From: Lachnospiraceae bacterium
Lineage (GTDB): Bacteria; Bacillota; Clostridia; Lachnospirales; Lachnospiraceae
DNA: 64,000 nt
Assembly: GCA_022791575.1 (NCBI GenBank)
Contig: JAAVZI010000026.1
Coordinates: 23,855 to 87,854 of the forward strand
Direction of reading: 5' to 3'
Shown here: in pieces, positions 1 to 8,635 of the stretch
How positions within the stretch are numbered: the stretch's first letter is position 1
Layout: every line of letters begins with the position of its first letter
The notes under the pieces: generated by a model
The model's input: the letters and a program-made list of their open reading frames with translations, nothing else
Told to the model about the DNA's origin: nothing
Databases searched by the model: none
Made by a program: the position numbers and the translations under genes

Positions 1-267
1 GATAATGATAACCGGTGTAAAGAAATATTTTTTCACTTCCCGGATTTCTTGCACAAACCGGAGCCCTGATACATCTCCCGTCTGGCTTGTTGTCAGAATA
101 ATATCTACCAGAAATATATGAATCTGATATTCCATGGCAATCTGATAAGCTTCCTTCTGATCTGAGGCACATAAAATCTCTATATCCCTATGTAAATCAT
201 TAATTATTTTACAAAGTGCATTCATCTGCAGCTTCTGGTCCTCAACAATTAACATTCTCCGCCTCAT
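1..267 (-). CDS. Response regulator, receiver domain, cut by window edge
   Basis: The reading frame starts at an ATG ending at 267 behind an AAAGGTAGT ribosome site and runs off the left edge, so only about 89 N-terminal residues are visible. It opens MRRRMLIVEDQ, and the acidic VEDQ and a later FLVDI fit the phosphoacceptor pocket of a CheY-like receiver domain. The output domain lies outside the window; LytTR type would be common for such clostridial regulators, but this cannot be seen. It begins 11 bases after the C_GCAxxG_C_C gene and is probably the last visible member of the hprK-led operon. Confidence 0.75.
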   Translation of the reverse strand, partial: MRRRMLIVEDQKLQMNALCKIINDLHRDIEILCASDQKEAYQIAMEYQIHIFLVDIILTTSQTGDVSGLRFVQEIREVKKYFFTPVIII

Positions 268-278
268 AATACTACCTT

Positions 279-689
279 TTACTTTGTTTCCTCCAGCATT
301 GTCTCTATGATTTCCGCAGCAAGTTTCACTTTTGCTCCGCATTTAAAGGGCTGTGGTTTCTGGCCCTGCATAACATCCCGGCAGGCAACCGCCCCGTATT
401 TCTCCTTAAATAATTCGGCTGCTTCCCTGATCTTGGAAAATGTAACTGGTTTGCTGGCACTTTGTTCCGGTTCTCCATCGCTGTAATGATAGCTGATCAC
501 AGCAAATGCTGCTGCCAGCGCACCGCATATTTCCTGCATACCGCCGCAGCCTCCTCCAAAACCTTCAAATAATCGATAGGCTGTCTTCTCATCCAGCCCC
601 GCTTGTTTGGCATAAGCACATAAAACTGCCTGCGCACAAGTATATCCTTTTCCATAGTTCTGAATTGCCTTGGCTACTCTCTCGTTCAT
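279..689 (-). CDS. C_GCAxxG_C_C family protein
   Basis: A 136-residue protein with the family's conserved cysteines: Cys18 (YTCAQAV), Cys48 in a glycine-rich GGGCGG, Cys55 in EICGALAAAF, and two near the C-terminus (ACRDV and KCGAKV). The family is often treated as a putative redox or metal-binding protein, but its reaction is not established. No signal peptide or membrane helix is visible, so it should be cytosolic. The start has a clear AGGAGGAGCAT site. It sits 26 bases after the aldolase gene and 11 before the response regulator, all on one strand, which points to one operon. Confidence 0.85.
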   Translation of the reverse strand: MNERVAKAIQNYGKGYTCAQAVLCAYAKQAGLDEKTAYRLFEGFGGGCGGMQEICGALAAAFAVISYHYSDGEPEQSASKPVTFSKIREAAELFKEKYGAVACRDVMQGQKPQPFKCGAKVKLAAEIIETMLEETK

Positions 690-715
690 ATGCTCCTCCT
701 GATAGATTTCCTGCT

Positions 716-1630
716 TTAGATAAATTCTTTTCTGATATGATGATAAAGCTTCTGCAGCTGCTCTACTTCTAACTTTCTGCTTGCAGTCAATTCTTCCTTG
801 TCCTTATTTCTGCAGTTCAGGGTCATCGTTACCCCTTCCAGATTCATATGATATTTGGCATTGACTGGATAACACTGGCATTCAATAACCGAAGCTGCAC
901 CGATAAAGGCCTGCATCAGTTCTGCCTTCTCTTGATCCTTATCAAAGTTTTTGCACAGCCAAGCATACATTTCTGAATGGAAATTCGCCATTACGCCGCT
1001 GAATCCGGCGCAGCCCATACGCAGACTTTCCAGAAGCGTAGCCGAATTCGCATTAAAGATCTTTAAATTGGTTCCTTTTACAGCTTCTAATTTTGCCTTA
1101 AGCTGGTCCACATTACAGCAGGTGTCCTTGAGAAATGAAAATCTTCCGGTATCCGCACACCATTTCAGATTCTCAGGAGTCAGCAAACGCTTATAAGGAT
1201 ATGGACATTCATAGATTCCAAAAGATTCTCCCGGAATCTTATCAATGATATACTCAATGTTTTTACGAACGACATCGTCATCTTCCTCAGGCTTTGCAAA
1301 CTGATTGGAAATAAAGACATAGGATTCCACGCCTGCATCGATAATCGCCTTGGCTTCTTCAATCTGGTCCTCTACTTTTTCTGCCACATGGCCGGAAGCA
1401 ATCACACCAATATGCTTTGGTGTATGTTCCACTACGAAACGTGCCAGTTCTAAACGTTCCTCCTTATTCAGAAAAAACATTTCACTGGATTGGCAGACAG
1501 CAAAGATTCCTGTAACCCCCTGCTGATCATACCACTCAATGATCTTCAGCACTGCATCGTAATCAATCTTGTTATCCTCTGTGTATGGAGTTATCATGGT
1601 AGGCCATACACCATTTGCAATTGTATTCAT
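716..1630 (-). CDS. Dihydrodipicolinate synthase / N-acetylneuraminate lyase family aldolase
   Basis: A 304-residue class I aldolase of the DapA/NanA family with full-length TIM-barrel size. The N-terminus GVWPTMITPY is typical. Tyr140 in IYECPYP and Lys168 in FLKDTCC occupy the places of the catalytic tyrosine and the Schiff-base lysine. AGGAGGAAAAGA precedes the ATG. The substrate cannot be told from motifs. Position 21 bases after a ROK sugar kinase makes sugar-acid cleavage (sialic-acid-like) at least as likely as lysine synthesis, since a lysine-pathway copy would usually sit with dapB or dapL. That is inference from context. Confidence 0.85.
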   Translation of the reverse strand: MNTIANGVWPTMITPYTEDNKIDYDAVLKIIEWYDQQGVTGIFAVCQSSEMFFLNKEERLELARFVVEHTPKHIGVIASGHVAEKVEDQIEEAKAIIDAGVESYVFISNQFAKPEEDDDVVRKNIEYIIDKIPGESFGIYECPYPYKRLLTPENLKWCADTGRFSFLKDTCCNVDQLKAKLEAVKGTNLKIFNANSATLLESLRMGCAGFSGVMANFHSEMYAWLCKNFDKDQEKAELMQAFIGAASVIECQCYPVNAKYHMNLEGVTMTLNCRNKDKEELTASRKLEVEQLQKLYHHIRKEFI

Positions 1631-1651
1631 TTCTTTTCCTCCTAAATCCTT

Positions 1652-2584
1652 TTACTTATTTAACATTACCAGTCTGGCTGCACCGTAGATTCCAGCATCA
1701 TTGCCCAATGCCGCCAGTTTAAAAGGCGTCTGCTTACTGGGGGTAAATGCAAACTGCCGGTAATATTTCTCTATATAGTTAAGCAGTACTGGACCGGCTG
1801 CCGAGACACCGCCGCCAATCACAAATACTTCTGGATCGACCGTACAGGCTATATAACTCAGTGCTTTGGCTAAAGCCTGCCCGAACTGTTCTGCTACCCG
1901 GTCGGCAAGTATATCCCTATCCTTTACTGCATCAAAGACATCTTTTGCCGTCAATTCGGTACAGGAACGAAGTAATGACGCTTCGTCTGTTCGTTCTAAC
2001 TCTCTGCGCGCAAGAGAGGCAATCCCCGTTGCCGAGGCATACTGTTCCAGACAGCCTTTATTCCCACAGCCGCAAGCAACGGTCTCCTGGTCATTCACCT
2101 GAATATGCCCGATCTCACCTCCGCCGCCAAACGCACCCGGCACCAGTCTTCCATCAATGATCACCCCGCCGCCAACTCCGGTGCCAAGGGTAACCATTAC
2201 CATGGAGGAACATCCGCCGCCAACGCCAAAATACTGTTCCCCCAGTGCCGCCACATTGGCATCATTACCTACCTGCACTGGTATGGAAAGCTTTTTTAGC
2301 AGAGGCTCTTTTATATCCAGCATACGCCATCCCAGATTCGGCGCGTTGATAATCATACCCTGGCCGTCAACTGCACCGGGAATACCAATTCCAACCCCTT
2401 TCATCTGGTTTACTGCGTATCCGCTCTTCTCCACAATTTCCCACGTAATTTTGGAAAGTACGGCCTGTGCCGCTCTTTCTCCTGTCGGAACCTGCCATTT
2501 GCCAAGAAGTTCCCCGTTTTCTTTAAATATTCCGAATTTGATAAAAGTCCCGCCTAAATCTACACCAACTAGCACCTGCTCCAT
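1652..2584 (-). CDS. glcK: ROK family glucokinase-like sugar kinase
   Basis: This 310-residue kinase phosphorylates a hexose with ATP. The N-terminal phosphate loop is VGVDLGGTF (residues 4-12), NDAN lies near 107, the catalytic-base region EIGH near 157, and the ROK zinc motif CGCGNKGC near 171-178. The frame opens further upstream at 2635, inside hprK, but the ATG at 2584 follows a perfect AGGAGG with a six-base gap and begins exactly at the kinase fold, so I place the start there. It is downstream of hprK and upstream of an aldolase. Glucose is the default substrate; N-acetylmannosamine is an alternative given the aldolase neighbour. Confidence 0.87.
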   Translation of the reverse strand: MEQVLVGVDLGGTFIKFGIFKENGELLGKWQVPTGERAAQAVLSKITWEIVEKSGYAVNQMKGVGIGIPGAVDGQGMIINAPNLGWRMLDIKEPLLKKLSIPVQVGNDANVAALGEQYFGVGGGCSSMVMVTLGTGVGGGVIIDGRLVPGAFGGGGEIGHIQVNDQETVACGCGNKGCLEQYASATGIASLARRELERTDEASLLRSCTELTAKDVFDAVKDRDILADRVAEQFGQALAKALSYIACTVDPEVFVIGGGVSAAGPVLLNYIEKYYRQFAFTPSKQTPFKLAALGNDAGIYGAARLVMLNK

Positions 2585-2618
2585 CTGCTGCCTCCTAAAT
2601 ATCTCTGCTCCAATCGTT

Positions 2619-3551
2619 CTATTCTTCTTTTCCATTCATCAGGCTTCTCTGCAGTCTTCTTGTCAATTCCTGAGCTGCATTGTAACCCATTTTCTTCTGT
2701 CTGGAATTAACGGCTGCTGATTCACAGATAATTGCCAGATTCCGCCCTGGACGAATCGGAATGGAATGGCACACTACTTTATTGCCAAGAAATTCTGTAT
2801 ACTCTTCTTCTAATCCCAGCCTGTCATATTCCTTATCCCGGTTCCAGTCTTCCAGCTTAATCACAAGATCAATACTTTGCGTTTCTTTTACACTCTGTAC
2901 ACCAAACAAAGTTTTAATATCTACAATTCCGATACCCCGAAGCTCGATAAAATATCTTGTAATATCCGGCGCTCTTCCGATTAATGTCTCTTCACTGACC
3001 CTGCGGATCTCTACCACATCGTCTGATACCAGACGGTGCCCTCTTTTAATCAGCTCCAGTGCTGCCTCGCTCTTGCCGATTCCCGACTCTCCCATAATCA
3101 GCAGACCTTCTCCATAAACATCTACCAGTACACCATGTATGGAAATACAAGGAGCCAGTTCTACATTCAGCCAGCGAATTGCCTCTGCCATAAACTCCGA
3201 CGTAGTCATATTGGTATTAAATATTGGTATATTCCGGTTCAATGCACACTTTAAGAACTCTTCTCCCGGGTCTAAATCCCTGCTGAACACAATACATGGA
3301 ATATCATAGCTTAACAGCTGTTCAAAATTCTTCTGCTTATCCTCTGAAGACAGCTTTTCCAGAAATGTATACTCCACATAACCGATTACCTGAATCCTCT
3401 CATGGTCAAAATGATCATAATACCCAGACAGCTGCAGCGCCGGACGGTTTACATCCGACTGCGTTATGCGGATTTCTGTAATATCAATTTCCGGCGTCCG
3501 ATTTTCCAGCTTCATCTTTTCCACGAATTTTACCAATGCTACACTTTCCAT
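2619..3551 (-). CDS. hprK: HPr kinase/phosphorylase
   Basis: HprK phosphorylates and dephosphorylates Ser46 of HPr, the key switch of carbon catabolite control in Firmicutes. The 310-residue length is normal. The Walker A motif GESGIGKS falls at about residues 154-161, and the C-terminal HPr kinase signature region is rich in conserved arginines (IPIRPGRNLA). The longer frame begins at 3569, but the ATG at 3551 has AAAGGAAG at correct spacing while the upstream ATG has none. It heads the minus-strand operon with the ROK kinase and aldolase. A strong terminator of the preceding gene lies just upstream. Confidence 0.93.
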   Translation of the reverse strand: MESVALVKFVEKMKLENRTPEIDITEIRITQSDVNRPALQLSGYYDHFDHERIQVIGYVEYTFLEKLSSEDKQKNFEQLLSYDIPCIVFSRDLDPGEEFLKCALNRNIPIFNTNMTTSEFMAEAIRWLNVELAPCISIHGVLVDVYGEGLLIMGESGIGKSEAALELIKRGHRLVSDDVVEIRRVSEETLIGRAPDITRYFIELRGIGIVDIKTLFGVQSVKETQSIDLVIKLEDWNRDKEYDRLGLEEEYTEFLGNKVVCHSIPIRPGRNLAIICESAAVNSRQKKMGYNAAQELTRRLQRSLMNGKEE

Positions 3552-3573
3552 CACGCTCTTCCTTTCCATAGCG

Positions 3574-3611
3574 AAAAAGCACTGTAATCCCGTCTATAAA
3601 CAGTGCTTTTT
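3574..3611 (-). terminator. Terminator after the PocR chemosensor gene
   Basis: Perfect 11-bp inverted repeat (3574-3584 with 3601-3611) bounded by A and T runs. It follows the minus-strand gene at 3636 and precedes hprK. Confidence 0.8.
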
Positions 3612-3635
3612 CATGCTTTTCTATTATTATTCTGC

Positions 3636-4418
3636 CTATTTCAGAGATACATCATTCATCGCTTTAATGGACCGAGAAACAATCTGGGAATTCTCCTGAA
3701 TATCTTTATAGATTCCTGCAGATTTCTTAGATAATTCACCCATCTGATTTGCAACCACTGCAAAGCCTACACCAGCTTCACCAGCACGGGCAGCTTCTAT
3801 CGTTGCATTCAATGCCAGGATATTCTGCTTAGAGGCAATAGACTCCAACTCTTTTGTCTTATCTGCAATCACCTGTATCGCAGCAACAGAAGTCTGAACT
3901 TCTCTATCCATTACTTCCAGAATATTACTGTTTTTACTTTCCAAATATTTTTGATTCACAATCTGATTCACAATTGCTCCCAGAAGATCTGCTGCCGCCC
4001 GAATCGACTTTTCAGTCTTAACCGGAATTTTCTTAACTGCATTAACATATGCGGCTGGATCGACTCCCAGCTCCCTTGCAATATCCTCAAATTTATCCAG
4101 ATCCGGCTCCGCTGGAAGAACCTGACCACCGATACAAGCTCCTACCTTCTCACCATTTACAATAATATCATTTGAAAAATCCATCAGGCCCGCATGACAG
4201 AAATATGTACCTGTACATTCATTGTCACAGCGCTCGCAGCGCTTTGCACCTTCCTTTGTTCCGCGTGTATACTTCATGCAGAAATCTGTAAAATTACTGC
4301 CTTCCGTAATATAGTTCCCATCCTCTCCTACCATGATGGCTGCCAGTCCCGTTGCATCCGAAAACTGGTCCTGTATATCCTGAAGAATGCTCAGATCCAT
4401 AAAGTCTTTGATTTTCAT
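3636..4418 (-). CDS. Soluble PocR-domain methyl-accepting chemotaxis-type protein
   Basis: The roughly 260-residue protein has no membrane helix. The first 150 residues form a PocR ligand-binding domain, recognisable from [16 protein letters not shown] near the start and a cysteine-rich stretch with CERCDNEC and CHAGL. The rest is a short chemoreceptor signalling hairpin with [17 protein letters not shown]. PocR domains sense small metabolites and are common in clostridial chemoreceptors. The ATG at 4418 follows AAGGAGTGATGAC; an upstream in-frame ATG lacks such a site. The signalling coil is short, so it probably joins receptor arrays as a cytosolic input. Ligand unknown. Confidence 0.82.
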   Translation of the reverse strand: MKIKDFMDLSILQDIQDQFSDATGLAAIMVGEDGNYITEGSNFTDFCMKYTRGTKEGAKRCERCDNECTGTYFCHAGLMDFSNDIIVNGEKVGACIGGQVLPAEPDLDKFEDIARELGVDPAAYVNAVKKIPVKTEKSIRAAADLLGAIVNQIVNQKYLESKNSNILEVMDREVQTSVAAIQVIADKTKELESIASKQNILALNATIEAARAGEAGVGFAVVANQMGELSKKSAGIYKDIQENSQIVSRSIKAMNDVSLK

Positions 4419-4519
4419 GTCATCACTCCTTGTTTTTTTCATAGACAAATCTTCTGGGTTTTATTATAGCAATAATTCATATAAACTGCAAGTAAAATAT
4501 TTCAGAAAAGGTTTACTTT

Positions 4520-4990
4520 TTGTGCAATTTTAACATTCCAGCTATCCTATGTATATTTCTTCCATTTCTGTCCATACTGTTTCATATGAAAAATAAATTT
4601 ATGCAATGCGGAATTCTGGGCTGGTGTCTGGAAATTCTCTGGACCGGATTTTTATCGTTCCGCCGCAGAGACCTACATTTAAAGAGCAGTACTTCAATCT
4701 GGATGTTTCCAATCTACGGAATGGCTTCCCTGATGCTGCCTCTATGCGGACGACTGAAGAAATTCCCGGCTATCATACGCGGCAGCATCTATACACTGGG
4801 CATTTTTACCATTGAATTCTTAAGCGGCTCCTGGCTTAAGAAACGCAATCTATGCCCATGGGATTACAGCAAGGCCAAATATAACTTGAAAGGAGTCATC
4901 CGCCTTGATTATGCACCGCTCTGGTTTATAACCGGACTGGCTCTGGAACGCCGCCTGAATCAGAATAACAAAAAACAAGGAACCTTGTAG
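4520..4990 (+). CDS. CmpB-type putative ABC-transporter membrane protein (PF06541)
   Basis: A 156-residue membrane protein with about four hydrophobic segments. The signature GILGWCLEILWTGF and the following TSIWMFPIYGM match the putative ABC-transporter type IV (CmpB) family, whose function is not established. The track start is a TTG at 4520 with a weak AAAAGG; an ATG at 4586 has no ribosome site, and the TTG start adds a plausible first helix, so I keep TTG with low certainty. It stands alone on the plus strand between minus-strand genes and ends inside a terminator. Confidence 0.75.
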   Translation: MCNFNIPAILCIFLPFLSILFHMKNKFMQCGILGWCLEILWTGFLSFRRRDLHLKSSTSIWMFPIYGMASLMLPLCGRLKKFPAIIRGSIYTLGIFTIEFLSGSWLKKRNLCPWDYSKAKYNLKGVIRLDYAPLWFITGLALERRLNQNNKKQGTL

Positions 4991-5023
4991 ACTTATGCAT
5001 AAAGCCTGCCTGGTTCCCTGTTT
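4973..5023. terminator. Bidirectional terminator hairpin
   Basis: A 12-base arm at 4973-4984 pairs with 5012-5023 with one mismatch. It overlaps the stop codon of the CmpB-like gene and lies just past the end of the convergent PH-domain gene. Confidence 0.6.
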
Positions 5024-5070
5024 GATTCCTATACCTGTTCTGGCTGTATAAAGCACTTATCAAGTGTGTC

Positions 5071-5442
5071 TTAATCCACGTCCTCGTCCATATCTCCATC
5101 TGCATCAATATTCAGTGTGCTGACCGTTCTTCTCCTCAATCTGGCTTCCTCTGAAGCTTTCAATATATAATCCTTCACCTCTTTGGAACGTTTAATATGT
5201 ATTAACTCCAATGTCTTATGAGTAACATCTCCGGTATGGCAGATAACTGTACCAAGTCCAAACATACGTTCCATCAAGGACCGTTTCAGTGTTACATCCT
5301 GTACCTTGTACATGTAGCAATCGTTCTCTTCTTTATTGAAAAATCCCGTGTCAATTACAATTCCTTCTTCATCAATCTCATAAGTGGTAAATGTCCAGGG
5401 TAATCCAAAAAACATAATTCTTTTTTTCTCTTTATATGCCAT
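5071..5442 (-). CDS. PH domain-containing protein
   Basis: A 123-residue protein that reads as a small bacterial pleckstrin-homology domain: a beta-rich core with FTTYEIDEEGIVIDTGFFNK followed by YKVQDVTLKRSLMERMFGLG, the usual layout of bPH/YdbS-type proteins where a phosphotransfer-like strand pair is followed by an IxV core and helix. The last 20 residues are acidic. There is no membrane helix, unlike many family members. The function is unknown. It stands alone, convergent to the CmpB-like gene. Confidence 0.7.
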   Translation of the reverse strand: MAYKEKKRIMFFGLPWTFTTYEIDEEGIVIDTGFFNKEENDCYMYKVQDVTLKRSLMERMFGLGTVICHTGDVTHKTLELIHIKRSKEVKDYILKASEEARLRRRTVSTLNIDADGDMDEDVD

Positions 5443-5615
5443 AATTCTCCTCCTAGTTAGAAACTCTCTTAGGAACAGTATAACATGCTTTTTCCCATAT
5501 TTAAAGAAGAAAAACAGATATTTTACAGTCTTTTCAAATATTCCTTGACTGTGCCTTGCAAATCTCTCTTATTTATTATAGAATAGACGTTAGAAAATGT
5601 TCAAGGAGGTCTGTT

Positions 5616-6152
5616 ATGAATACGATTGAATGTATCAAAAGCCGCCGGAGCGTTCGCTCCTTCACTGGCGAAAAACCATCCCGGGAGATCATTGAGCAGA
5701 TCATATCTGCCGCTGCTTTCGCTCCATCGTGGAAAAATACCCAGATTACCCGTTATATTATCATTGAAGATGATTCTATTAAGTCTGAAATTGCTGCAGC
5801 CTGTGACTTTGATTTTAATGTAAAGACTATGAAACAAGCTCCTGCCTTAGTAGCTGTAACTGCCGTGAAAAAACGCAGCGGTTACGAACGGGACGGTTCC
5901 TATTCTACCGGCAGGGGAAATGGCTGGCAGATGTTCGATGCTGGTATTGCTTCTCAGACGTTTTGTCTCGCCGCTCATGAGTACGGTCTTGGTACTGTCA
6001 TTCTCGGTATTTTCAATCAGGAAGAAACGGAAAAGTTAATAAAATTGCCGGAAGACAGAGAATTAATCGCTTTGATTGCTCTTGGTGTACCAGAAACCAC
6101 TCCGGAAGCCCCCAAACGTAAAACCATAGAAGAACTGGTTACATATTTATAA
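5616..6152 (+). CDS. Nitroreductase family protein
   Basis: An FMN-dependent oxidoreductase of 178 residues, the size of the small clostridial nitroreductases. The N-terminal IKSRRSVRSF is the FMN phosphate-binding signature, and AAFAPSWKNTQ and GLGTVILGIF are also typical. The frame extends upstream, but the ATG at 5616 follows TTCAAGGAGGTCTGTT and starts at the conserved domain. A TTGACT at 5545 is a possible -35 box but no good -10 is seen. It ends 37 bases before pyrB and may be cotranscribed with it. Natural substrate unknown. Confidence 0.87.
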   Translation: MNTIECIKSRRSVRSFTGEKPSREIIEQIISAAAFAPSWKNTQITRYIIIEDDSIKSEIAAACDFDFNVKTMKQAPALVAVTAVKKRSGYERDGSYSTGRGNGWQMFDAGIASQTFCLAAHEYGLGTVILGIFNQEETEKLIKLPEDRELIALIALGVPETTPEAPKRKTIEELVTYL

Positions 6153-6189
6153 TATTGTTAAACAGTTCCAAGCAGATTAGGAGGAAGAT

Positions 6190-7110
6190 ATGAGACATTT
6201 AATGAGTCCTTTAGACTTTAATACGGAAGAATTGGAGCAGCTCTTCCAGCTTGCCAACCGCATAGAAGCCAATCCCGAAGCATATTCCCATGCCTGCGAC
6301 GGCAAAAAACTGGCTACCTGCTTCTATGAACCCAGTACCAGAACCCGCTTAAGCTTTGAAGCTGCCATGCTGAATCTGGGCGGAAGTGTTCTAGGATTTG
6401 CAGATCAGGCAAATAGTTCCGCTGCCAAAGGGGAAAGTGTAGCAGATACCATCCGTGTCATTTCCTGCTATGCCGATATCTGTGCAATGCGTCATCCAAA
6501 AGAAGGCGCTCCCATGGTAGCTTCCATGAATTCACAGATTCCGGTCATCAATGCAGGTGACGGCGGACACCAACATCCTACACAGACTCTGACGGATCTA
6601 TTGACCATTCGCTCGTTAAAAGGAACACTTGGTGGTCTGGTCATCGGACTTTGCGGCGATCTGAAATTCGGACGTACCGTTCATTCATTAATTAATGCCC
6701 TGGTTCGTTATCCGGATATTTCCTTTATCCTGATCTCACCGGAAGAATTAAGGCTTCCCGACTATATTCGTGAAGATGTTCTGAAAGCAAACCATGTACC
6801 ATATAAAGAAGTGGTACGTTTGGAAGACGTTATGTCTGAACTGGATCTTTTATATATGACCAGAGTACAAAAAGAACGTTTCTTCAATGAAGAAGACTAT
6901 GTGCGTATGAAAGATTTCTACATTCTTGATAAAAAGAAAATGACACTGGCCGGCCCGGATATGCTGGTTCTCCATCCCCTTCCCCGTGTAAACGAGATTG
7001 CGGTTGAAGTGGATTCCGATCCGCGGGCAGTCTATTTCAAACAGGCTCAGTATGGCGTATATGCCCGTATGGCACTGATACTGACACTTCTCAATATTTC
7101 GGTTGATTAG
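6190..7110 (+). CDS. pyrB: Aspartate carbamoyltransferase catalytic subunit
   Basis: PyrB makes N-carbamoyl-L-aspartate from carbamoyl phosphate and aspartate, the committed step of pyrimidine synthesis. The 306-residue protein has the carbamoyl-phosphate loop STRTRLSFE (residues 49-57), the mobile-loop Lys80 in [11 protein letters not shown], the HPTQTLTDL substrate helix and HPLPRV near residue 265. AGGAGGAAGAT precedes the ATG. pyrI follows after 12 bases, so the enzyme should be the allosteric B-class holoenzyme. carA-carB, which supply carbamoyl phosphate, lie about 5 kb away on the other strand. Confidence 0.97.
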   Translation: MRHLMSPLDFNTEELEQLFQLANRIEANPEAYSHACDGKKLATCFYEPSTRTRLSFEAAMLNLGGSVLGFADQANSSAAKGESVADTIRVISCYADICAMRHPKEGAPMVASMNSQIPVINAGDGGHQHPTQTLTDLLTIRSLKGTLGGLVIGLCGDLKFGRTVHSLINALVRYPDISFILISPEELRLPDYIREDVLKANHVPYKEVVRLEDVMSELDLLYMTRVQKERFFNEEDYVRMKDFYILDKKKMTLAGPDMLVLHPLPRVNEIAVEVDSDPRAVYFKQAQYGVYARMALILTLLNISVD

Positions 7111-7121
7111 GAGGAAACACT

Positions 7122-7565
7122 ATGTTAAATGTGGGAAAATTAAACGAAGGATTTGTTTTGGACCATATTCCGGCCGGCGAAAGCATGTCTATCTACCATG
7201 ATCTCAAACTGGACAAGTTAGATTGCTGCGTTGCCATTATTAAGAATGCCCGCAGTGATAAGATGGGCAAAAAGGATATTATCAAAGTAGAAGCTCCCAT
7301 GAATATGGTTGATCTGGATATCTTAGGCTTTATTAACCATAATATTACGGTCAATATTATTCAAAATGGTGAAATTGTTGAAAAGAAAGAACTGTCCCTT
7401 CCCAAACAGATTGTCAATGTGATTAAGTGCAGAAATCCCCGCTGCATTACTTCTATTGAACAGGGACTGACTCAGGTATTCCTGCTTACCGATAAAGACA
7501 AGGAAATCTACCGCTGCAAATATTGTGAAGAAAAATACAACCGTATCCGGCGCAGACCGAAATAA
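7122..7565 (+). CDS. pyrI: Aspartate carbamoyltransferase regulatory subunit
   Basis: PyrI binds nucleotide effectors and the PyrB trimers. The 147-residue protein has the expected nucleotide-binding N-terminal half and a C-terminal zinc site made of Cys103, Cys108, Cys132 and Cys135 (CRNPRC and CKYC). It follows pyrB by 12 bases with a GGAGGAAACACT site and is followed by a strong terminator, so pyrB-pyrI end the operon here. Confidence 0.96.
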   Translation: MLNVGKLNEGFVLDHIPAGESMSIYHDLKLDKLDCCVAIIKNARSDKMGKKDIIKVEAPMNMVDLDILGFINHNITVNIIQNGEIVEKKELSLPKQIVNVIKCRNPRCITSIEQGLTQVFLLTDKDKEIYRCKYCEEKYNRIRRRPK

Positions 7566-7575
7566 ATCGGTTGAT

Positions 7576-7629
7576 AAAAAGCTCCTTTGCTGGCAGAACT
7601 ATGGAACGTTCTGCCAGCAGGAGCTTTTT
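7576..7629. terminator. Strong bidirectional terminator after pyrI
   Basis: Long hairpin: AAAAAGCTCC and GCTGGCAGAAC pair with GTTCTGCCAGC and GGAGCTTTTT. It serves pyrI and also the convergent alarmone synthetase gene at 7670. Confidence 0.9.
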
Positions 7630-7669
7630 GTATGATGATTGCTGCTCTTACTTTACAAGCAATCATCTA

Positions 7670-8347
7670 CTAATATTCCTCTCCGCTGTCACGGTCAATT
7701 CTATGACGGATTTCCTGCATTTGCTGATCCAATTGTGCAATTTTTTCTGCACAAACTCTCAATTCCTCGGCAATTTCCTCTGAATGAGCGATATTTTTCT
7801 TATAACGCAGTTTATGCTCCAGACTCGCCCAAAAATCCATCGCAATGGTCCGAAACTGTACCTCCACCTTAATCTTCTTAGGTCCGCCTGCCTGAAATAC
7901 TGGAACCTCCAGAATCAGATGTAAACTGCGGTAACCATTGGGCTTAGGTCTTCCAATATAATCCTTTTTACGAATCAGCCGGATATCATCCTGTCTTAAT
8001 AAAAGCTCCATTAATTTGTAAATGTCCTCTTCAAATGAACAGATTACACGCAGCCCGGCAATATCAAATAAATAACGTTCCATACTTTCTACTGTTACCG
8101 GCAGGCCTTTTTTCTCTAGTTTCTTAAAAATGCTGACCGGACTTTTCAGTCTGCTTTTAATGGATTCAAACGGATTTCTATCATATTCCATGGAAAATTC
8201 TGCATCCAAAATCTTAAGCTTGGTCTCCATTTCCATAATTGCACTTCGATACTGGTTCATCAGCCGTATAAATGGCTGGCTTTGAGCCATCAGATCCTCG
8301 TGCATATGATTCTCTACGATTTGTTCTAAACTAAGTTCTTCCACCAT
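7670..8347 (-). CDS. Small alarmone synthetase (RelQ/RelP-type GTP pyrophosphokinase)
   Basis: A 225-residue single-domain RelA/SpoT synthetase that transfers pyrophosphate from ATP to GTP or GDP to make (p)ppGpp. Motifs in order are RLKSPVSIFKKL, DIAGLRVICSF, DYIGRPKPNGYRSLHL and EVQFRTIAMDFWASLEHKLRY. There is no HD hydrolase domain and no TGS or ACT region, so it is not the bifunctional Rel. The frame opens at 8437 but the ATG at 8347 has GAAGGGAACA before it and fits family length. Lone gene, convergent with pyrBI. Confidence 0.92.
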   Translation of the reverse strand: MVEELSLEQIVENHMHEDLMAQSQPFIRLMNQYRSAIMEMETKLKILDAEFSMEYDRNPFESIKSRLKSPVSIFKKLEKKGLPVTVESMERYLFDIAGLRVICSFEEDIYKLMELLLRQDDIRLIRKKDYIGRPKPNGYRSLHLILEVPVFQAGGPKKIKVEVQFRTIAMDFWASLEHKLRYKKNIAHSEEIAEELRVCAEKIAQLDQQMQEIRHRIDRDSGEEY

Positions 8348-8540
8348 TGTTCCCTTCTCTTTCTTTTGTAAATATACAGAACATATGTTCTTAACCATTT
8401 TATTTATCTGTGCAATTCCCCTGATATAACCATACACAATACGGCGCTATTGTAACATGAAATCCTTTGAATTACAAGATTGTTCACGATATTTTCATTC
8501 TCTCTATATAAAACCTTAATAGCAGATATCTATGGCCCAG

Positions 8541-8569
8541 TCACCAAAACAGTACTTCTGCATATGATA
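8541..8569 (+). promoter_or_regulatory. Candidate mother-cell sporulation promoter before dpaA
   Basis: CATATGATA at 8561-8569 fits the CATAnnnTA -10 pattern of sigma-K/sigma-E promoters, with TCACC about 15 bases upstream as a possible -35 element. It lies 67 bases before the dpaA start. dpa genes are mother-cell genes in known spore formers, so the location makes sense, but the spacing is short by one or two bases. Confidence 0.35.
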
Positions 8570-8635
8570 AACCAAAGTGATCGATCAGCACCCATTTCTT
8601 AATTAGAAATGCTTCTGCTGCATTTGGGAGGTTCT

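Noticed and set aside
5545..5584. TTGACT with TATAGA before the nitroreductase as a sigma-A promoter
   Set aside because: The spacing to the TATAGA is about 28 bases, and the sequence at the right distance is a poor -10.
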